Notes: a model not told the origin generated them from the sequence alone. A stretch of 17,644 nucleotides of DNA from Lachnospiraceae bacterium (GCA_017613225.1 JAGAEH010000269.1:1-17644), one strand, 5' to 3'; positions 6,629-14,934 are shown, numbered from the stretch's first letter. Program-made: numbers and translations.

Positions 6629-6675
6629 TTCAGTCTCCTTTCAGGATGCCGTACGGATCTGCACTGTGAGCTTCC

Positions 6676-7230
6676 TTATTTGTAGATCTTCGCAGGAGGA
6701 AGCTTCATCATCAGCGCCGCGATCTCCCTCGGCGTCTTGTCGATATCCTCCGTAAACCACTGGCGGAGCATGAACTGGACCGCCCTGCAGTAGCCGGTGG
6801 CTGCCAGCTCGTATTCCTGATCGTCCAGGTCCGCGCTTCTGCGGATGTCTATCAGCTGGCGCAGTCCGTAGCGCATGGCCTCGAGATTCGCCGCCGTGGT
6901 CTCCTCGTCCACATTGGCCCTCATCACGGTAAGGATGTCGTCCTTGTTATCATATACATAGGCGAGGCATTTTGTCAAACGCTCCTCCGGGGCGGCGTCC
7001 CTGTTGGACTCGGCGATCCGCTGGACTTCCTTCGCGTAGTCCCAGATGATCTCCGTCAGGATCTCCTTCGGAGAGCTGTAGTGGTTGTAGAACGTTGCGC
7101 GGTTGACCTGCGACTCCCTGCAGAGCTCGCTGATGGAGAGCCTGTCGATGCTCCTGTGTTTTATGCAGCGCAGCAGGCCGTCTTTCATCATTTTCTTGGA
7201 TATTACTACTCTCAGGTTTTCAGAAACCAT
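6676..7230 (-). CDS. TetR/AcrR-family transcriptional regulator
   Basis: A 184-residue protein with an N-terminal helix-turn-helix (about 20-60: SIDRLSISELCRESQVNRATFYNHYSSPKEI broken into SISELCRESQ and VNRATFYNHYSS) and a helical ligand-binding C-terminus with no recognisable ligand clue. AGGTGG lies eight bases before ATG 7230. A consensus promoter and a 29-bp inverted repeat directly upstream suggest autorepression. The only same-strand neighbour is prdX, 47 bases downstream. A divergent target gene, common for TetR regulators, is absent: the upstream side holds only non-coding sequence. The regulated process is unknown. Confidence 0.9.
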   Translation of the reverse strand: MVSENLRVVISKKMMKDGLLRCIKHRSIDRLSISELCRESQVNRATFYNHYSSPKEILTEIIWDYAKEVQRIAESNRDAAPEERLTKCLAYVYDNKDDILTVMRANVDEETTAANLEAMRYGLRQLIDIRRSADLDDQEYELAATGYCRAVQFMLRQWFTEDIDKTPREIAALMMKLPPAKIYK

Positions 7231-7287
7231 AATATCCCACCTCTTGTCTCTACATTTTTATTTATTTTGTTTATTTCAAGACGATTT

Positions 7288-7316
7288 TGTCAGAAAGTTT
7301 CATTAATTATCTGACA
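7288..7316. promoter_or_regulatory. Candidate TetR operator
   Basis: TGTCAGA (7288-7294) and TCTGACA (7310-7316) form a perfect 7-bp inverted repeat around a 15-bp centre. It begins right at the expected transcription start of the TetR gene, as expected for an autorepressor site. The smaller palindrome GACAAATGTC (7341-7350) overlaps the -35 and contains the same GACA/TGTC half-motifs. Confidence 0.55.
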
Positions 7317-7323
7317 CTTTAAA

Positions 7324-7352
7324 AATATAACAATTAATAAGACAAATGTCAA
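7324..7352 (-). promoter_or_regulatory. Promoter of the TetR gene
   Basis: On the minus strand: TTGACA (7347-7352), 17 bp, TATATT (7324-7329), in an A/T-rich region. Transcription would start near 7317, giving a leader of about 85 bases that includes the candidate operator. Confidence 0.8.
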
Positions 7353-7361
7353 GCCAACATC

Positions 7362-7419
7362 ATGGGACCCCAACACAAAAACGAGGCTTTTCCGCCCCGT
7401 TCCTGTGTTTGGATCCCAT
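7362..7419. repeat. 58-bp near-complete palindrome enclosing a terminator
   Basis: The outer arms ATGGGACCCCAACACA (7362-7377) and TGTGTTTGGATCCCAT (7404-7419) match at 14 of 16 positions. The inner arms AACGAGGC (7380-7387) and GCCCCGTT (7394-7401) match at 7 of 8, around a 6-base loop. The outer arms go well beyond what a terminator needs, so this may be a small palindromic insert or a rho-independent signal built inside one. Confidence 0.75.
7377..7401 (-). terminator. Terminator of the metG-to-response-regulator operon
   Basis: Read on the minus strand: AACGGGGC, loop GGAAAA, GCCTCGTT, with the closing T pair continuing into a run of five T. It lies about 100 bases after the response-regulator stop, and no other minus-strand gene separates them. 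Confidence 0.7.
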
Positions 7420-7498
7420 ATTCTATACACATTTTAGTAAAATTGATTAACTCTTCCCTTCAGGATCCGCTCCCTGTCATCCATCCGACGGCGGCAGC

Positions 7499-8188
7499 CT
7501 AATCCTTGAACCGGTATCCCACGCCCCAGATGGTCTCGATGTAGGTGGGGCGGGAACTGTCGTCCTCGATCTTTTCGCGGATCTTCTTCACGTGCACCGT
7601 CACCGTGGCGATCTCTCCCACGGAGTCCATGCCCCAGATGTTCTTGAACAGCTCTCCCTTGGTGTAGACCCGGTTGGGATGCTCCGCCAGGAAAGTCAGC
7701 AGGTCGAATTCCTTGGTGGTGAAGATCTTTTCCTCGCCGTTCAGATAGACGCGGCGGGCCGTCTTATCGATCCTCAGCCCCCGGATCTCGATCTCGTCAT
7801 TGGGCGCCGCCGCGGAGCCGCGGAGCCTGTCGTAGCGGGTCAGATGGGCCTTCACCCTGGCGATCAGCTCGCTGGGGGAGAAGGGCTTGGTCACATAGTC
7901 GTCCGCCCCCAGGCCCAGGCCGCGGATCTTGTCGATGTCGTCCTTTTTGGCCGACACCATGACCACCGGGATCTCCCGCTCCCGGCGGATCTGCTTCAGG
8001 ATCTCAAAGCCGTCGGCGCCGGGAAGCATCACGTCCAGGATCACCAGGTCGCAGCCGCCCTGCAGGGCGCGGGCCTGGCCGGCCAGGCCGTCGGTCTCGA
8101 TCTCCACCTCAAAGCCGGACAGTTCCAGATAGTCCTTTTCCAGCTCGGCAATGCTCTCCTCATCTTCTATGATAAGTATCCTGCTCAT
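7499..8188 (-). CDS. OmpR/PhoB-type two-component response regulator
   Basis: A 229-residue regulator. The receiver domain (1-118) shows the acidic pocket E8-D9, phospho-acceptor D52 in VILDVMLPG, S79 in VMVSAKK and K101 in YVTKPFSP. The C-terminal winged-helix DNA-binding domain (about 135-227) shows TTKEFDLLTFLAEHPNRVYTK split by family-typical turns, then TVTVHVKKIREKIE and a terminal GVGYRFKD. ATG 8188 is used because AAGGGG precedes it at good spacing; an upstream in-frame start at 8215 would overlap the kinase stop and adds nine unconserved residues. It is the last gene of the operon, 23 bases after its kinase. Target genes are not evident here. Confidence 0.95.
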   Translation of the reverse strand: MSRILIIEDEESIAELEKDYLELSGFEVEIETDGLAGQARALQGGCDLVILDVMLPGADGFEILKQIRREREIPVVMVSAKKDDIDKIRGLGLGADDYVTKPFSPSELIARVKAHLTRYDRLRGSAAAPNDEIEIRGLRIDKTARRVYLNGEEKIFTTKEFDLLTFLAEHPNRVYTKGELFKNIWGMDSVGEIATVTVHVKKIREKIEDDSSRPTYIETIWGVGYRFKD

Positions 8189-8211
8189 ATGCGCCCCTTC
8201 CCAGGGATGGC

Positions 8212-9288
8212 TCATTCCCTGTATTTCCTGAGCACGATGTGCATGATCGTGCCCACGCCTTCCGTACTTGTGGCCCAGATCCGCCCGCCGTGGTCGTCCA
8301 CGATCTTGCGGGCGATGGAAAGCCCTATTCCGCTTCCGCCGGTGGTGGACCGTCTGCTGGTATCCGTCCGGTAGAACCGGTCAAAGATGAAGGGCAGATC
8401 CTGTCTGGGAATGCCGCAGCCGTTGTCCTCCACCTCCAGCTGTACCGTCTCTTCCGCGTCGCGGATGCGGATGTCGATGATGCCCCGGCTCTTGTCGATG
8501 TACTTGACCGAGTTGGTAATGATGTTGTCCAGCACCCGCTTGATGTGCTCCTTGTCGGCGATGACCGTGACAGGAGCCGTCAGTGTGCTGCTGAAGTTCA
8601 GATCGATGTTGCCGGACTCCAGATCCAGGCGGATGTTCTCCGCGTATTCCCGGAGCCAGTTTTCGATGTCGACCTTTTCAAAATGATAGACGATCTTGTT
8701 GGTGTCGATCTTGGAGAACAGCGACAGCTCGTCCACCAGTTTTTCCATGTCGGAGGCCTTGTTATATATCGTCCGGACATACTTGTCCAGTTTTTCCGGC
8801 GACGAGGCGATGCCGTCCATGATGCCCTGGGCGTAGCCTTTCACCGCCGTGACCGGCGTGCGCAGGTCGTGGGAGATGTTGCTGATCACCGTGCGCACTT
8901 CGTTGTCCGCCGCCCGGCGCTCCTGCTCGCTCTGCTGGAGTTTGCGGCGCATGGTCTCGAAGTCGTCGCACAGGTCCCCGATCTCGTCGTCCCGGACCTG
9001 CTCCAGCTCATAGTCCAGATTGCCGTTGCCGATCTCGTGGGTGGCCTTCTGGAGCTCGCGGATGGGCCGCAGCACGGACTTGTTGATCCACAGGATCACC
9101 AGGCCCACCGTGGCGATCAGCACGAACAGGGCCACCATGGTGACCATCCAGAAATCGGTTCCCCGGGAGAGGACCGCCTCTCCGTCCGGGCTCCCCTTTC
9201 CCAGCAGGTAGCTGGTCACCCATACGGCTACGGAGGGCACCAGGATGATAAAAAGAAAGGCTCGAAAGAGCCTTGCGCGCAGCCTCAC
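8212..9288 (-). CDS. Two-component sensor histidine kinase
   Basis: A 358-residue membrane kinase. Two transmembrane helices (about 9-29 and 47-69) enclose a small extracytoplasmic loop of only about 17 residues. A HAMP domain follows (about 67-120), then HisKA with the phospho-accepting His140 in ISHDLRTPVTAVKGY, then a HATPase domain with N-box RVLDNIITNSVKY (251-263), G1 EDNGCGI (287-293), F-box DRFYRTD and G2 GGSGIGLSIARK (317-328). All catalytic motifs are intact. It starts with GTG at 9288, and that GTGA overlaps the upstream gene's stop by four bases, so translation is probably coupled. The tiny sensory loop suggests sensing in the membrane or through a partner, plausibly the co-encoded lipoprotein or DUF5711-like protein. 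Confidence 0.95.
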   Translation of the reverse strand: MRLRARLFRAFLFIILVPSVAVWVTSYLLGKGSPDGEAVLSRGTDFWMVTMVALFVLIATVGLVILWINKSVLRPIRELQKATHEIGNGNLDYELEQVRDDEIGDLCDDFETMRRKLQQSEQERRAADNEVRTVISNISHDLRTPVTAVKGYAQGIMDGIASSPEKLDKYVRTIYNKASDMEKLVDELSLFSKIDTNKIVYHFEKVDIENWLREYAENIRLDLESGNIDLNFSSTLTAPVTVIADKEHIKRVLDNIITNSVKYIDKSRGIIDIRIRDAEETVQLEVEDNGCGIPRQDLPFIFDRFYRTDTSRRSTTGGSGIGLSIARKIVDDHGGRIWATSTEGVGTIMHIVLRKYRE

Positions 9289-10505
9289 TTCAGCTTGACC
9301 TCCCGCATCCCGTAGTCTCCGATCTGCAGCAGCGTGTGCAGACCCGTCACCACCATCTGATAGGTGTTTCCGCTGAAGGAGCCGTTGTACACCAGCTGGC
9401 CGCTTTCGCCCACGATGAGGCAGCGCTCCTCGTTGTAGATCAGCAGATATCCTCCGCCGCAGGTGATCTCACTGTATTCGAAGTCCAGTTCATAGGACAG
9501 TCCCCTGTCGCCGTCCCCGTCGAAGAAGACCAGTTCATCATTGCCGTCTTCGTTTTCATAGATGACGCAGGCCTGCCCCAGCGCTGCGAAGACGCTTTGG
9601 ACCTTTCTCTCGTGGGACACGGAGCCCGCCAGCTTGGGCGAAGAGGGATCGGACAGGGAGAAGAATTCCATGCCCATATCGCCGAAGGCCACGACCTCCT
9701 TCTGGGAGAGGTATTCCATCTCCGGGAACAGCATCTCCGGATACTTGAAGGCGCCGACCACCTTGTCGGTCCCGGTGTTTTCCGCGTCCAGATCCAGGAA
9801 AGTCAGCCAGGTATCCGTGGTCCCGCCGGTCACGTTCACCATGGAAAAGACCATGCCCTGCCCGTCCGGAGCGAAGGCCATGGCGATGGGCACGCCGTTC
9901 TCGTCATCGATGGCGTTTTTCACCTCGATGTCCAGCTGCCTGCAGACGTTGTCATAGAAGAACACTTTGCTGTAACTGCCTTCGCTGACCATCAGCGCCG
10001 TCACGCCGTAGTCGGAAAGGTCCGCGCCGATGATGTCGCTGTCCGTGCTCATCAGAGCCGCGCCGCTCTTCTTGATCAGGTAGGCGCTGCGGCCGCCCAG
10101 ATCCGCTACCAGGGCGTAGTGCTCCCTGACCGTCAGCCGGGGGTTGGTCATGTTCGCCCCCTGGTCCCACAGAACGACGCCTTCCCGGTCCATGTATTTG
10201 ATGCCGTTTTTGGTCACGCGGAGCGTGCCTTCCTCAAAGTTGACCAGCTCGCCCCGGGCAGCGTCGAAGGGCTCCTGCCAGACGATCTCGTAGGTGCTGC
10301 ACAGACGGTTTTTGTCGATGTAGCGCACGATGACAAAGGCCCCCGCCGCGATCGCCAGGAGGATCAGCACAATGCCGATCCTCCGCAGGCGGCGGAGGCG
10401 GATCCTCGCCTCTTCCTCTGCGATGTCTTCCGGCAGCGGGTCGCGGACGATCCGCCCTTTCAGCTGCTGTTTTTTCAGTTCCCGTTCTTCAGGCTGTGCT
10501 GCCAT
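9285..10505 (-). CDS. DUF5711-like membrane-anchored protein, probable extracytoplasmic beta-propeller
   Basis: A 406-residue protein with a highly charged cytoplasmic N-terminus (1-42, Arg-rich just before the membrane), one transmembrane helix (about 43-61) and a large outer domain. The outer domain is made of repeated short beta-rich blocks with Trp/Tyr/Gly turns (for example VVLWDQGANMTNPRL, YALVADLGGRSAYLIKK, MAFAPDGQGMVFS, YLLIYNEERCLIVGESG), reminiscent of a PQQ- or WD-like propeller. I recognise it as like the DUF5711 family seen in Lachnospiraceae; no function is established that I can name. AAGGA lies about 11 bases before ATG 10505. Its 4-base overlap with the kinase gene argues for a joint role, perhaps presenting an envelope signal. 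Confidence 0.8.
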   Translation of the reverse strand: MAAQPEERELKKQQLKGRIVRDPLPEDIAEEEARIRLRRLRRIGIVLILLAIAAGAFVIVRYIDKNRLCSTYEIVWQEPFDAARGELVNFEEGTLRVTKNGIKYMDREGVVLWDQGANMTNPRLTVREHYALVADLGGRSAYLIKKSGAALMSTDSDIIGADLSDYGVTALMVSEGSYSKVFFYDNVCRQLDIEVKNAIDDENGVPIAMAFAPDGQGMVFSMVNVTGGTTDTWLTFLDLDAENTGTDKVVGAFKYPEMLFPEMEYLSQKEVVAFGDMGMEFFSLSDPSSPKLAGSVSHERKVQSVFAALGQACVIYENEDGNDELVFFDGDGDRGLSYELDFEYSEITCGGGYLLIYNEERCLIVGESGQLVYNGSFSGNTYQMVVTGLHTLLQIGDYGMREVKLK

Positions 10506-10535
10506 AGGTCTGATGGTTCCTTATCTGATATTGGT

Positions 10536-11312
10536 TTAATTGATCACAGTGTACTTGTCGACGACGGGCTCCGACACCACCACGGCTTCGTTCATCGTGA
10601 TGCCCAGCACCAGCTCTTCCGTGATGCTGAGGGTCTTCTCCCCGGTCTTGATGGTCCCGATGATGGTCAGGCTCTGCTTGATGGGGACGTTGTCCTTCAG
10701 AACGAAATAGCCGCGCACGTCCTTGAATTCCACCTTTCCCTTCGTCTCGCCGATGCTGGCGATGCGGCGCCAGCTCTCCTCCAGGCCGACGATCTTCTTG
10801 ATGGCGTCGGCGGAGATCATGACGCTGATGGTGCGGGTGCCGTCCGCCTCATTGTCCTTTAAAGTCAGCTCCTTGAAATCGGACACTTCCAGATTGGTGA
10901 CCGGCGTGCTGATGGGCCCCATCAGCGCCATGGCCTCCTCCGGGGACATGGCCTTGCAGTACCTGGTGTCGTTGATCTCGCTGTAGAGCTTGCCGTTGTG
11001 GTAGTAGGACCTGACCGCGACGGAGGTGGTGTTTCCCATGTCCAGGTCGATGCGGATGTCCCCCCGCTCGGCCATGCTCACCGTTTCCCCGTCCTTTTTG
11101 ATCAGAAGATCGCCGTTGAAAATGTACTCCGAAGTCCGGGAGCCGTCGGAGATCTTCACGTTGCAGTCATAGGCCAGTTCCCTGCCCGGCGCCTCGGTGT
11201 AGATCCGGATCATCTCAGGATAGACCTCGGCCGGGTCGTTGCTCTTGCAGGCGGAAATAAGGAATACCGACAGGATCAGCATCGCAATGAAAAATGTCCT
11301 CGCCGCTTTCAT
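10536..11312 (-). CDS. Secreted lipoprotein of unknown function
   Basis: A 258-residue protein with a classic lipoprotein signal: Lys3 and Arg5, a hydrophobic core (7-19) and the lipobox LISAC, so Cys22 would be lipidated after cleavage. The mature part is beta-rich (AYDCNVKISDG, YIFNGDLLIKKDG, DIRIDLDMGN, SVAVRSYYHNGKLYSE, VPIKQSLTIIGTIKTG), resembling the LolA-like or DUF6612-like folds of Firmicute lipoproteins; that likeness is an impression, not a search result. The gene starts six bases after the rsmA stop, with GAGGA inside the rsmA end as ribosome site, and ends 30 bases before the DUF5711-like gene. Co-transcription with a kinase suggests an envelope-sensing accessory role. Confidence 0.85.
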   Translation of the reverse strand: MKAARTFFIAMLILSVFLISACKSNDPAEVYPEMIRIYTEAPGRELAYDCNVKISDGSRTSEYIFNGDLLIKKDGETVSMAERGDIRIDLDMGNTTSVAVRSYYHNGKLYSEINDTRYCKAMSPEEAMALMGPISTPVTNLEVSDFKELTLKDNEADGTRTISVMISADAIKKIVGLEESWRRIASIGETKGKVEFKDVRGYFVLKDNVPIKQSLTIIGTIKTGEKTLSITEELVLGITMNEAVVVSEPVVDKYTVIN

Positions 11313-11318
11313 CTGTTT

Positions 11319-12194
11319 TCACGTCCTCTCTTTCCAGGATGACTCCTGTAATCTGTCTGCCAGTTCGGCAAACTGTGCCAGATCCAGTGCCTCTCCGCGG
11401 ATGTTTTCATCCAGTTCCATGTCTTTTAAGGCCTGCTGCACCTGCGCCTTGGAAAGGCCCAGGCTGCCTGCATTGGCCAGGCTGTTGGTCAGTGTTTTCC
11501 GCCGCTGCCCGAAGGCTGCCCGGATGACGGCAAACAGGAAGGCCGGATCTTTCGTCTGCACCGGCGGGGTCTGCCGCAGCGTCAGCCGGATCACCACGGA
11601 GCTCACCGCGGGCCGCGGGATGAAGCAGTTGGGCGGCACGTTGGCGATCAGTTCCGGCTCCGCGTAGTACCGCACCGCCAGGGACAGAGCCCCGTATTCC
11701 TTGCCGCCGGGGCCGGCTGCCATCCGCTCTGCCACCTCTTTCTGGATCATCACGGTGATGCTCTTCGCGGGGATATCCCCCTCCAGCAGGCTCATGATGA
11801 TCGGGGTGGTGATGTAGTAGGGCAGGTTCGCCACCACTTTCAGGCTGCCCTCCGCCCGGGCGGCCAGGGCGGCGATGTCGTATTTCAGGATGTCCTGGTT
11901 GACGATCTCCACGTTGGGGTACGCCGCCAGCGTCTCCTGAAGCACCGGGATCAGGTCCCGGTCGATCTCCACCGCGGTCACGTGTCCGGCGGCCTCCGCC
12001 AGAGCCTGGGTCAGGGTGCCGATGCCGGGACCGATCTCCAGTACCGTGTCCGTCTTTTGGACGTCCGCTGCCGCGACGATCCTGTCCAGCACGCGGGCGT
12101 CGATCAGGAAGTTCTGGCCGAAGCGCTTCTTCAGGCTCAGCCCGTGTCTTTTCAGAACGGCGGTGGTCTCTCCCGGGTCAGTCAGTCTGGTCAT
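11319..12194 (-). CDS. rsmA: 16S rRNA (adenine1518-N6/adenine1519-N6)-dimethyltransferase
   Basis: RsmA (KsgA) uses S-adenosylmethionine to dimethylate two adjacent adenines near the 3' end of 16S rRNA during 30S assembly. Seen: FGQNFLID (25-32), the SAM-binding motif VLEIGPGIGTLT (51-62), acidic E76 in AVEIDRD, QDILKYD (100-106), and the catalytic motif NLPYYITTP (123-131). The C-terminal helical domain includes AAFGQRRKTLTNSL. The 291-residue length is normal. Its ATG overlaps the tatD stop by four bases. Firmicutes usually place rnmV (5S rRNA maturase M5) between tatD and rsmA; it is absent here. Confidence 0.97.
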   Translation of the reverse strand: MTRLTDPGETTAVLKRHGLSLKKRFGQNFLIDARVLDRIVAAADVQKTDTVLEIGPGIGTLTQALAEAAGHVTAVEIDRDLIPVLQETLAAYPNVEIVNQDILKYDIAALAARAEGSLKVVANLPYYITTPIIMSLLEGDIPAKSITVMIQKEVAERMAAGPGGKEYGALSLAVRYYAEPELIANVPPNCFIPRPAVSSVVIRLTLRQTPPVQTKDPAFLFAVIRAAFGQRRKTLTNSLANAGSLGLSKAQVQQALKDMELDENIRGEALDLAQFAELADRLQESSWKERT

Positions 12195-12961
12195 AGGCGG
12201 TAGAACCTCTTCGCGTTTTCAAAGGTGGCCTCCTCCACTTCCCGGGGGCTGCAGTTCCTGAGCCTTCCGATCTCTTCCAGCACCAGTGGCAGGTGCAGGG
12301 AGGAGTTGCGCTTTCCCCGGAAAGGCGTGGGGGTCAGGTAGGGACAGTCCGTCTCCAGCAGCAGGCGGTCCAGAGGAATGTATTCCGCCACTTCCTTCAG
12401 CTTGCGGGCGTTCTTGTAGGTCACGACCCCGCCGATCCCCAGGCAGTAACCCAGGTCCAAAAACCGGGCCGCCATCTCCTTTTCGTAGGAGAAGCAGTGG
12501 ATCACGGCCGACAGGCTGCTGCCTCCGGCCTCCTTCAGCATGTCGAAGGTGTCCTGGGCGGCGTCCCGGCTGTGGACGATGATGGGCATGTCCAGTTCCT
12601 TTGCCAGTTCCAGCTGGGCGGCAAACCACTTCTTCTGCAGCGCCCGATCCGGCTCCGGCCAGTAGTAGTCCAGGCCGATCTCGCCAATTGCAAGGACCTT
12701 CGGCCGCTCCGCGGCCTCCTTAAGCCAGGGGATGTCCGCCTCGCCCCGTTCCAGTTCCTCCGTATCCGACGGATGAAAGCCGGCGGAAGCGTAGACGAAG
12801 TCATATTGCTGCGCCAGATCCGCGGCGGCGACGGTGGAAGCCTTATTAGCCCCCACGTCCATCACCAGGCCGATGCCGGCAGCCGGAAGGCTCCCGAGCA
12901 CCTGGGCCCGGTCCGTGTCATAGGCGCTGTCGTTATAATGCGCGTGGGAATCGAAGATCAT
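12191..12961 (-). CDS. tatD: TatD-family metal-dependent DNase/hydrolase
   Basis: A 256-residue TIM-barrel metallohydrolase of the amidohydrolase superfamily. The metal ligands are all in place: HAH (His6, His8), Glu94 in GEIGLDYY, His130 in IIVHSRDA, His155 in IHCFS and Asp205 in ETDCPYLTP. Family members act as 3'-5' exonucleases or deoxyribonucleases in DNA repair. The ATG overlaps the metG stop by four bases, and the stop overlaps the rsmA start in the same way, so the gene sits in a tightly coupled operon. This is the common Firmicute arrangement. Confidence 0.96.
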   Translation of the reverse strand: MIFDSHAHYNDSAYDTDRAQVLGSLPAAGIGLVMDVGANKASTVAAADLAQQYDFVYASAGFHPSDTEELERGEADIPWLKEAAERPKVLAIGEIGLDYYWPEPDRALQKKWFAAQLELAKELDMPIIVHSRDAAQDTFDMLKEAGGSSLSAVIHCFSYEKEMAARFLDLGYCLGIGGVVTYKNARKLKEVAEYIPLDRLLLETDCPYLTPTPFRGKRNSSLHLPLVLEEIGRLRNCSPREVEEATFENAKRFYRL

Positions 12962-14934
12962 CTTATCTCCGAACCCGCGGGCAGGTCTTTTTCAGGCACC
13001 ATCAGAGCCAGGTTGCCCTCCGCGTCCTCGGCACAGAGGAGCATGCCCTCCGACAGGATGCCGGCCAGTTTGGCAGGCTTCAGGTTGACGATCACCATCA
13101 CTTTCTTGCCCACCATCTCCTCCGGCTTGTACCAGGCCTTGATGCCGGACACGATCTGGCGCACCTGATCGCCGATCTTCACCCGGGAGCAGAGCAGCTT
13201 CTTGGACTTGGGCACGGCCTCGCAGGCGATGATCTCGCCCACGGCGAACTGCATCTTCGCGAAATCGTCGTATTCCACTTCCGGCTTCAGCTCCAGCTTG
13301 ACGGTCTTATCCTCTTCCGGAGCCTCCTCCGGCTTCTCGGGCTCTGCCGGCGCTTCCTTCGGCCCGAACTTTTCATTGATCAGGGCCATGGTCTTTTCCG
13401 GATCCAGCCTGGCGAACAGGATCTCCGGCTTTTCGGTCACCTTCGTACCGGAAGGATACAGGCCGAACTGCCCCAGTTCCTCGTCGGAACGCAGGCCGGT
13501 GTTCAGCTGCGCCGCGACGCGCTCCGCCGTCTCCGGCAGGAAGCTGTGCAGCAGGGAGGCGCCGATGGTGATGCCCTCCGTCAGGTTGTAGAGCACCGTC
13601 TGCAGGCGCTCCTTCTTTGCCTCGTCCTTGGCCAGGGCCCAGGGCGTGGTCTCGTCGATGTATTTATTGCAGCGCTTGAAGGCCGTGAAGATGGCCGTCA
13701 GGGCGTCCGCCACGTGCAGGCCGTCCATGGCCTTGTCCACGTTCTTCACCGCCTGCAGCACCTCAGCCTTCAGCTCGCCGTCCACGGGCTCCTCCGCCTT
13801 CGCGTCGGTCACCACGCCGCCGAAGTACTTGTTGCTCATGGCCACGGTGCGGTTCACCAGGTTGCCCAGGGTGTTGGCCAGGTCGGAATTCAGACGCTCG
13901 ATCATCAGTTCCCAGGTGATCACGCCGTCGTTCTCAAAGGGCATCTCGTGCAGCACGAAATAGCGCACCGCGTCCACGCCGAAAAAGTCCACCAGGTCGT
14001 CCGCGTACAGGACGTTGCCCCTGGACTTGCTCATCTTGCCGTCCCCCTGCAGCAGCCAGGGATGGCCGAACACCTGCTTCGGCAGAGGCTCGCCCAGGGC
14101 CATCAGGAAGATGGGCCAGTAGATGGTGTGGAACCGCAGGATATCCTTGCCGATCAGATGCAGGTCCGCCGGCCAGAACTTCTTATACTGCTCGCTGCTG
14201 TTCCCGTCCGCGTCGTAGCCGATGCCGGTGATGTAGTTGGTCAGGGCGTCCAGCCAGACGTAGACCACGTGCTTGTCGTCGAAGTCCACGGGCACGCCCC
14301 ACTTGAAGGAGGTGCGGGACACGCACAGGTCCTGCAGGCCCGGCAGCAGGAAGTTGTTCATCATCTCGTTCTTGCGGGACTCGGGCTGGATGAACTCCGG
14401 ATGACTGCGGATGTGCTCGATCAGCCGGTCGGCATACTTGCTCATCTTAAAGAAGTAGGCCTCCTCTTTGGCGCGCACCAGCGGGCGGCCGCACTCCGGG
14501 CACTTGCCGTCCACCACCTGGCTCTCGGTGAAGAACGCCTCGTCCGGCACGCAGTACCAGCCTTCGTAGTAGCCCTTGTAAATGTCCCCCTGCTCGTACA
14601 GCCGCTTGAAGATCTTCTGGACCTGCTTCATGTGGTCCGGATCCGTGGTGCGGATGAATTTGTCGTAGGAGACGTTCAGCAGATCGAACTGGCCCTTGAT
14701 GATGCCGGCCACTTCGTCCACGAACTGCTGAGGCGTGACCCCGGCGGCCTCCGCCTTCTGCTCTATCTTAACGCCATGCTCGTCCGTTCCGGTCTGGAAA
14801 AAGACGTCATAGCCCTTGCTTCTCTTATAGCGTACGATGCTGTCCGCCAGCACGATCTCGTAGCAGTTGCCGATGTGGGGCTTGCCGGAGGTGTAGGCGA
14901 TGGCAGTTGTCAGATAATAAGGTGTTTTGTTCAT
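12958..14934 (-). CDS. metG: Methionyl-tRNA synthetase
   Basis: A 658-residue class I synthetase charging tRNA(Met). The Rossmann signature HIGN (20-23) and KMSKS (301-305, in GDGKMSKSRGN) are intact. The connective-peptide metal knob has C128-VP-D131 and CPEC (C145, C148), so one usual Cys seems replaced by Asp. The anticodon-binding helical domain follows. A Pro/Glu-rich linker (about 530-550) leads to a C-terminal tRNA-binding OB domain (about 555-658, FAVGEIIACEAVP, LCSRVKIGD, VNLKPAKLAGILSEGM). ATG 14934 is chosen over an in-frame ATG at 14955 because GGAG lies six bases before it and MNKTPYYLTTAI is the normal start. It is the first gene of the long operon. The short leader shows no T-box. 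Confidence 0.97.
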   Translation of the reverse strand: MNKTPYYLTTAIAYTSGKPHIGNCYEIVLADSIVRYKRSKGYDVFFQTGTDEHGVKIEQKAEAAGVTPQQFVDEVAGIIKGQFDLLNVSYDKFIRTTDPDHMKQVQKIFKRLYEQGDIYKGYYEGWYCVPDEAFFTESQVVDGKCPECGRPLVRAKEEAYFFKMSKYADRLIEHIRSHPEFIQPESRKNEMMNNFLLPGLQDLCVSRTSFKWGVPVDFDDKHVVYVWLDALTNYITGIGYDADGNSSEQYKKFWPADLHLIGKDILRFHTIYWPIFLMALGEPLPKQVFGHPWLLQGDGKMSKSRGNVLYADDLVDFFGVDAVRYFVLHEMPFENDGVITWELMIERLNSDLANTLGNLVNRTVAMSNKYFGGVVTDAKAEEPVDGELKAEVLQAVKNVDKAMDGLHVADALTAIFTAFKRCNKYIDETTPWALAKDEAKKERLQTVLYNLTEGITIGASLLHSFLPETAERVAAQLNTGLRSDEELGQFGLYPSGTKVTEKPEILFARLDPEKTMALINEKFGPKEAPAEPEKPEEAPEEDKTVKLELKPEVEYDDFAKMQFAVGEIIACEAVPKSKKLLCSRVKIGDQVRQIVSGIKAWYKPEEMVGKKVMVIVNLKPAKLAGILSEGMLLCAEDAEGNLALMVPEKDLPAGSEIR

